In this document: positions 60,399-64,000 of the stretch, piece after piece
How the letters are laid out: each line of letters opens with the position of its first letter
How positions within the stretch are numbered: the first letter of the stretch is position 1
Assembly: GCA_964410965.1 (NCBI GenBank)
Contig: CAYPIY010000004.1
Location: 1 to 64,000 of the forward strand
Source: JBBIRG01 sp964410965
GTDB taxonomy: Bacteria; CLD3; SB21; JBBIRG01
Length of the DNA stretch: 64,000 nucleotides
Reading direction: 5' to 3'
Translations under genes and position numbers: made by a program
The notes under the pieces: generated by a model
What the model was told of the DNA's origin: nothing
Seen by the model: only the letters and a program-made list of their open reading frames with translations
Databases searched by the model: none

Positions 60399-62771
60399 TT
60401 ATATTTCAATCTTCACACCCAGCAGCGGCATGGTTGATAAACCGATGGTTTCGACTTTCCCGGTGGATTCGATAAACGATTCTTCTATGGCGTTTTTGCG
60501 TCCGTAAACATTAAGAACATCCAGATACGCGATGACAGCAAAACGTTTCGCGAACTGCTTACGGTAATCAATACGGAGATTTAATACATGCACATCCTGC
60601 ATACGGCGAGTGTTGTTCGACACGATTTCCATGGCATATCTCGGTGAGGCAGGAGTATTGAATATGTCCTGATGAATAATGTAGGAATCCGCAGGACGGC
60701 CCGTGGCATATTTCCATTTACCGGAAATGGACCATTCCTTATTAAACTGGTATCCGGCCAGTATATTGAACATATGCGGCTGATGAAAATCGTGATTATA
60801 CTCTCCCCCGCCGTCGTGGTCATTACGTTTACTGATCGAGTATGAATAACTGACTTGTCCGTAGAATTTATCATCGAAGCGTTTCACAAGACTCAGATCC
60901 ATTCCGGCGGCGTAACCTGTGCCAGAATTGGTATATTGAAGTTTTGCACGGTCCGGACGGACGATCAGATCATCAAAAGTCTTGTAATACACCTCCCCGT
61001 TGAGGCGCAGATCATCACGCAGTAAATGCGCGAGTCCGGCAATAACATGAACCGACTGTTCATCCTTTAATTTAGAATTTACCGGATTCGCCGCAACTAG
61101 AATCATCTGCGGATGCTGATAATAAATGCCGAACGCGCCATGGACGCTCGTTTTTTCGTTAAAGGAATAACCGGCGCTTAATCGCGGCGACAGGGTCGTG
61201 CGTTTGTTCAGACGGGAATGTTCAACCCGCAATCCTCCGGTGATATGAAACGACCGCGTCACCGGAAGCAGATATTGTATATAAAAAGCGCTGTTCATGG
61301 TTTCTCTTCGGTAATATTGACTGGCTTCCGCCGGATCAATCACGAGAAACTTTTGCCCGGGATCAGGACGATAATCATACCGGCTGAATACATACATCGT
61401 ATCCGGCCCGTTTAATGTCCGGTTCAGGGTCATATCGATGATCTGAAAATCCATGCCGGCGCTTAACTCATGTCCATTACCGTGAATCCAGTGATAATCC
61501 GACTTGAAGCCGCGCAGCTTTTCGGTATTGCGGTCATCCCAGATACTGTCGCGAACAGGAGCCGTATGCTTTTTCGGAAGCTGACCATTGATTTTGTCTA
61601 AATATACTTTTCCGATAATTTCACGGTCATTCGAATAGGTATGATAGAGAGTCGTCTGCAGGTAACTTTTATCGCCGGTCAGCATACGCCAGTTGATACC
61701 CGTAAGCCATCGGTCATTTTTCTTGTTAACAATCATATCGTTTTCAATTTTACCGGCAAAAACGTTGTCCGAGGTACGCCTGTAACTTTCCGGAGCCCAG
61801 AGTCCAAGAACCGATAGTTTATGCTTAGGATGTGGATCGAAACTGAAATTCATAATCGCGTCGAAATATTTCGGATATCCCTCGGATTTTTCGCCCATCA
61901 TGGTCAGGATGCGTCTGAAATCCTGATTCCGCAGCGACAACACCAGACCGGAATTATTCAGCGCATACAAGGGGCCGTCATAGGTGGCTTCCCATCCCAA
62001 TAAATCATAGTGACCGCGCAGGCTGAAATCGTCGCGGTTTCCTTCCTTGATTTTCAAATCCAGCACCGAGGAATGTTTTCCCCCGAACTGAGCCGGAAAT
62101 CCGCCTCCCTGGAACGAAGCCTTATCAATTATGCCCATCGGGAATACGCTGAACCGTCCTCCCTGCTGAGTGCCTTCTTCCCGGTCATCCTGGAAATGAC
62201 TGACTTTATCGAACGGAATATTATCAATCAGAATGACATTATCACCCGGGCTTCCGCCCCGAACCGAGAAGGCGGAAAATTCACCACTTGACGTGCTTAC
62301 TCCCGGTTGAACTTCCACCGCGCGAAACAAATCTCCCGCGGCTCCCGGCGCTCTCCAGATTTCCTCACGTGTGTATGTAGTATAAGATACATTTTGTTGT
62401 TTATTGCTCTCGAACGCGCCGGCTGAAATGACGATTTCATTCCCCTCAATGGAATTTTCCTCAAGTTCGATTTCTCCAAGATTGAGCGTCCGGTTCCTGA
62501 TAACCCTGACATCAGGCTTAATCAAGGTGATGTATCCCATATAGGATATTTTCAGTTTGTAGATATTTTCCGGCGCCTTATCAATGATGAAAGAACCATT
62601 AATATCTGTCGCGGCCCCTGATGTCGTCCCGATGAGAGTGATATTTGCGCCATATAGAGGCTGCTTGGTTGATTTATCAACCACTTTTCCGCGGATGATT
62701 CCCTGATTTTGCGCATGCAATCCGGCGTTTATGATGATCAGCATTGTCATCACAAGAATTCGTCGTTTCAT
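60399..62771 (-). CDS. TonB-dependent receptor with carboxypeptidase-regulatory-like N-domain
   Basis: 790 residues. Signal peptide (LVMTMLIIINAGLHAQ), then a CarboxypepD_reg-like beta-domain (GIIRGKVVDKSTKQPLYGAN, TDINGSFIIDKAPENIYKLK), a plug domain around SGEFSAFSVRGGSPGDNVIL, and a 22-strand barrel ending in GVKIEI. The first part of the plug matches receptors for iron chelates, cobalamin or oligosaccharides in the FCB group. There is no SusD gene next to it, so a carbohydrate role is not suggested. AGGAGA precedes the ATG. The PAP2 gene lies upstream on the same strand, with a 32-bp gap, so the two may be co-transcribed. Confidence 0.93.
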   Translation of the reverse strand: MKRRILVMTMLIIINAGLHAQNQGIIRGKVVDKSTKQPLYGANITLIGTTSGAATDINGSFIIDKAPENIYKLKISYMGYITLIKPDVRVIRNRTLNLGEIELEENSIEGNEIVISAGAFESNKQQNVSYTTYTREEIWRAPGAAGDLFRAVEVQPGVSTSSGEFSAFSVRGGSPGDNVILIDNIPFDKVSHFQDDREEGTQQGGRFSVFPMGIIDKASFQGGGFPAQFGGKHSSVLDLKIKEGNRDDFSLRGHYDLLGWEATYDGPLYALNNSGLVLSLRNQDFRRILTMMGEKSEGYPKYFDAIMNFSFDPHPKHKLSVLGLWAPESYRRTSDNVFAGKIENDMIVNKKNDRWLTGINWRMLTGDKSYLQTTLYHTYSNDREIIGKVYLDKINGQLPKKHTAPVRDSIWDDRNTEKLRGFKSDYHWIHGNGHELSAGMDFQIIDMTLNRTLNGPDTMYVFSRYDYRPDPGQKFLVIDPAEASQYYRRETMNSAFYIQYLLPVTRSFHITGGLRVEHSRLNKRTTLSPRLSAGYSFNEKTSVHGAFGIYYQHPQMILVAANPVNSKLKDEQSVHVIAGLAHLLRDDLRLNGEVYYKTFDDLIVRPDRAKLQYTNSGTGYAAGMDLSLVKRFDDKFYGQVSYSYSISKRNDHDGGGEYNHDFHQPHMFNILAGYQFNKEWSISGKWKYATGRPADSYIIHQDIFNTPASPRYAMEIVSNNTRRMQDVHVLNLRIDYRKQFAKRFAVIAYLDVLNVYGRKNAIEESFIESTGKVETIGLSTMPLLGVKIEI

Positions 62772-62803
62772 TTTTTTCTCCTTTTTGATGGTTTGTTAAA
62801 TAG

Positions 62804-63649
62804 TTAGAAATTTATATTCAGCGTAAGACCCTTGACATTACGTCCGATAAACGGGTACCAGCTTACGCGAGAATTACCGGCTTCGCTTTTCTGTTCTGCT
62901 TTTTGTTCACGAAACTTATTGAATTCGTTACCCACCGTTGAACCGATGGCATATCCCATAAGACCGCCGGCAATGACTTCGGACAGCCAGTGCGCGCGTC
63001 CGCGTTCATCGATCATCACGCATGCCGCGATGGTTCCGATATAAGCTATCGACGCCATTCTGAGCCATGTTTTTTCCGGATAATAGGATGTCAGCGCCGA
63101 AACCATCGCCATGTTGGTCATCAGGTGTCCCGACGGCCAGCCGTAATGTGCGCCGCCTCTCATGAATCCGAACCTGAACTGACGGCTTAGTTTGTCTTTA
63201 TCGGGATGATCCGGATCAGGAGGAGTTCTTCCAGTAATCGATTTGAGTAAAGTATTGGCAGATACGGCGATTCCTAATGACTGCATAACCGCGAAGGATG
63301 CATTACGCAGATCATGGTCATTCCGTCCCGCAAAGTACATACTTACCGGTATCACGACCGGCGCGATATATCCGGTCATAATTCCCGCGAAACCGGATCT
63401 GTTGGCCAGACCGGAATTAATCCTGGACGTCGCTCTCAGCATCCTTGCGTCGGTGCCGCTGTTCACAATAACATAAGTCACTCCAATACCGCCGAGATGA
63501 TACAGTAAATTCCGGCCGGTATAGCTCTTTTTCATGTTACCAGTAATTCCCGTAAAAGGATTGGTTTTCTTTGTGATATTGATTTCCTGAGCATTCGACA
63601 TTTTAACAGTAATGAAAATGCTGATTAAAAAAATAATCGTTGTTTTCAT
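62804..63649 (-). CDS. PAP2 family phosphatase, exported or membrane-bound
   Basis: 281 residues. A signal-like N-terminus (IIFLISIFITVKMSNAQ) is followed by several hydrophobic stretches. The phosphatidic-acid-phosphatase motifs are KSITGRTPPD, GGAHYGWPSGH and the third part DERGRAHWLSEVIAGG, with the catalytic histidines in PSGH and RAHW. PAP2 enzymes remove phosphate from lipid phosphates or undecaprenyl pyrophosphate at the outer face of the inner membrane, or in the periplasm. The substrate here is not known. It is adjacent to the TonB receptor, and a partial gene precedes it with a 24-bp gap, giving a three-gene minus-strand run. Confidence 0.9.
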   Translation of the reverse strand: MKTTIIFLISIFITVKMSNAQEINITKKTNPFTGITGNMKKSYTGRNLLYHLGGIGVTYVIVNSGTDARMLRATSRINSGLANRSGFAGIMTGYIAPVVIPVSMYFAGRNDHDLRNASFAVMQSLGIAVSANTLLKSITGRTPPDPDHPDKDKLSRQFRFGFMRGGAHYGWPSGHLMTNMAMVSALTSYYPEKTWLRMASIAYIGTIAACVMIDERGRAHWLSEVIAGGLMGYAIGSTVGNEFNKFREQKAEQKSEAGNSRVSWYPFIGRNVKGLTLNINF

Positions 63650-63673
63650 GAATACATTACTTTCATTAATGGT

Positions 63674-64000
63674 TTAAAATAACGGTGTAGGTATATCGCC
63701 CCAAACCACGTGGGCCGGAGGTCTTTCCGTTGAAAGGATTTCATTTCTTTCAATATTAACTTTGAACAGCACGACCGGCTCACGTCCGAAAGACCGTTTC
63801 AGGATATCCTGTACCGTCATGTTTGCTGTGGAATGAATCAGCGCCTTTGTGTACAGAACCTTAAAATCCTTTCGCGAAATATCATCAGGTCGAATGTGGC
63901 CTTCTTCTCCTTCGTTGTAAGCTTCCATGGGCAGGTCCGCCAATCGCCATTCGGCGGGAATAACATAATTCAGATAATAATTCGCCGAATCGTTACTGAT
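63674..64000 (-). CDS. Hypothetical protein, C-terminal part (5' end outside window)
   Basis: The frame is open to the right edge: ISNDSANYYLNYVIPAEWRL leads into ADLPMEAYNEGEEGHIRPDD and ends ...GDIPTPLF. The TTG at 63941-63943 is only an internal alternative start. It is acidic and contains no recognised motif; residues around FKVLYTKALIHSTANMTVQD look helical. It lies directly upstream of the PAP2 gene on the same strand. Confidence 0.6.
   Translation of the reverse strand: MSNDSANYYLNYVIPAEWRLADLPMEAYNEGEEGHIRPDDISRKDFKVLYTKALIHSTANMTVQDILKRSFGREPVVLFKVNIERNEILSTERPPAHVVWGDIPTPLF

Noticed and set aside
1..64000. tRNA or rRNA genes
   Set aside because: No cloverleaf-like segment with GGTTCGA-type T-loop or rRNA signature was noticed; the ATCACCTCCTTT at 38464-38475 is part of the leader repeat, not a 16S gene.

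Overview
The window comes from a bacterium of the Fibrobacterota-Chlorobi-Bacteroidota (FCB) superphylum, most likely a poorly cultured lineage such as Calditrichota, KSB1, Marinimicrobia or Ignavibacteria-like. The evidence is a secreted protein ending in a type IX secretion-type sorting domain (NYPNPFNP...SSGVYIY), three giant two-component propeller sensor kinases, a DUF3098 protein, a YfhO family membrane protein, a TonB receptor with a carboxypeptidase-regulatory-like N-domain, and FadL-type porins. Unlike Bacteroidota proper, many genes have clear Shine-Dalgarno sequences and several promoters look like TTGACA/TATAAT. No rRNA, tRNA or CRISPR array was seen. Assignment below the superphylum is inference.

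Layout. 1-35 kb is mostly ordinary chromosome. It holds the tail of a secreted adhesin-like protein, DUF3098, a zinc-ribbon protein, an A-type Fe-S carrier, a response regulator/sensor kinase pair, a PEBP protein, hutH, an EI24 protein, an M20 dipeptidase and a DUF4384 protein. It continues with a second sensor kinase, YqeY, ruvX, an HU protein, YfhO, a penicillin acylase, ispF, glgC, ada, a methyltransferase, a TPR lipoprotein, a cupin, a B3/B4 protein, a C45-like amidohydrolase and a third sensor kinase.

35.3-49.3 kb is an accessory island. It contains an unknown 318-aa protein and a Fic protein, each preceded by the same 130-bp leader carrying a micro-ORF, plus REP-like and palindromic repeats. 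Next come a type III restriction-modification pair (res-mod), a translationally coupled pair encoding a membrane protein and a Mom-like DNA-modification acetyltransferase-fold protein flanked by a 17-bp direct repeat, and a small integron-cassette-like gene with an attC-like half-site. The island ends with AT-rich hypothetical genes and a 42-bp x 6 tandem repeat. Its 43.4-48.1 kb part is visibly much richer in A+T than the flanks.

49.3-57.5 kb is a redox and sulfur-trafficking operon: a divergent MarR regulator, then DsrE2, TusA, an MvhD-like subunit, two HdrA-like flavoproteins and an HdrC-HdrE fusion. The architecture resembles the Qmo complex of sulfate reducers. The first HdrA-like gene is interrupted by one in-frame TAA. 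A strong promoter followed by a perfect 21-bp palindrome lies in the divergent gap.

57.8-64 kb encodes envelope functions: a FadL porin, a methyltransferase next to a leftover TonB-receptor tail, a TonB-dependent receptor, a PAP2 phosphatase and a partial gene at the edge.

The most interesting items are the Mom-like cassette beside the restriction system, the duplicated leader with its micro-ORF, the Qmo/Hdr-DsrE2-TusA operon with its premature stop, and a CRP-like site followed by an orphan terminator near 16.5 kb.
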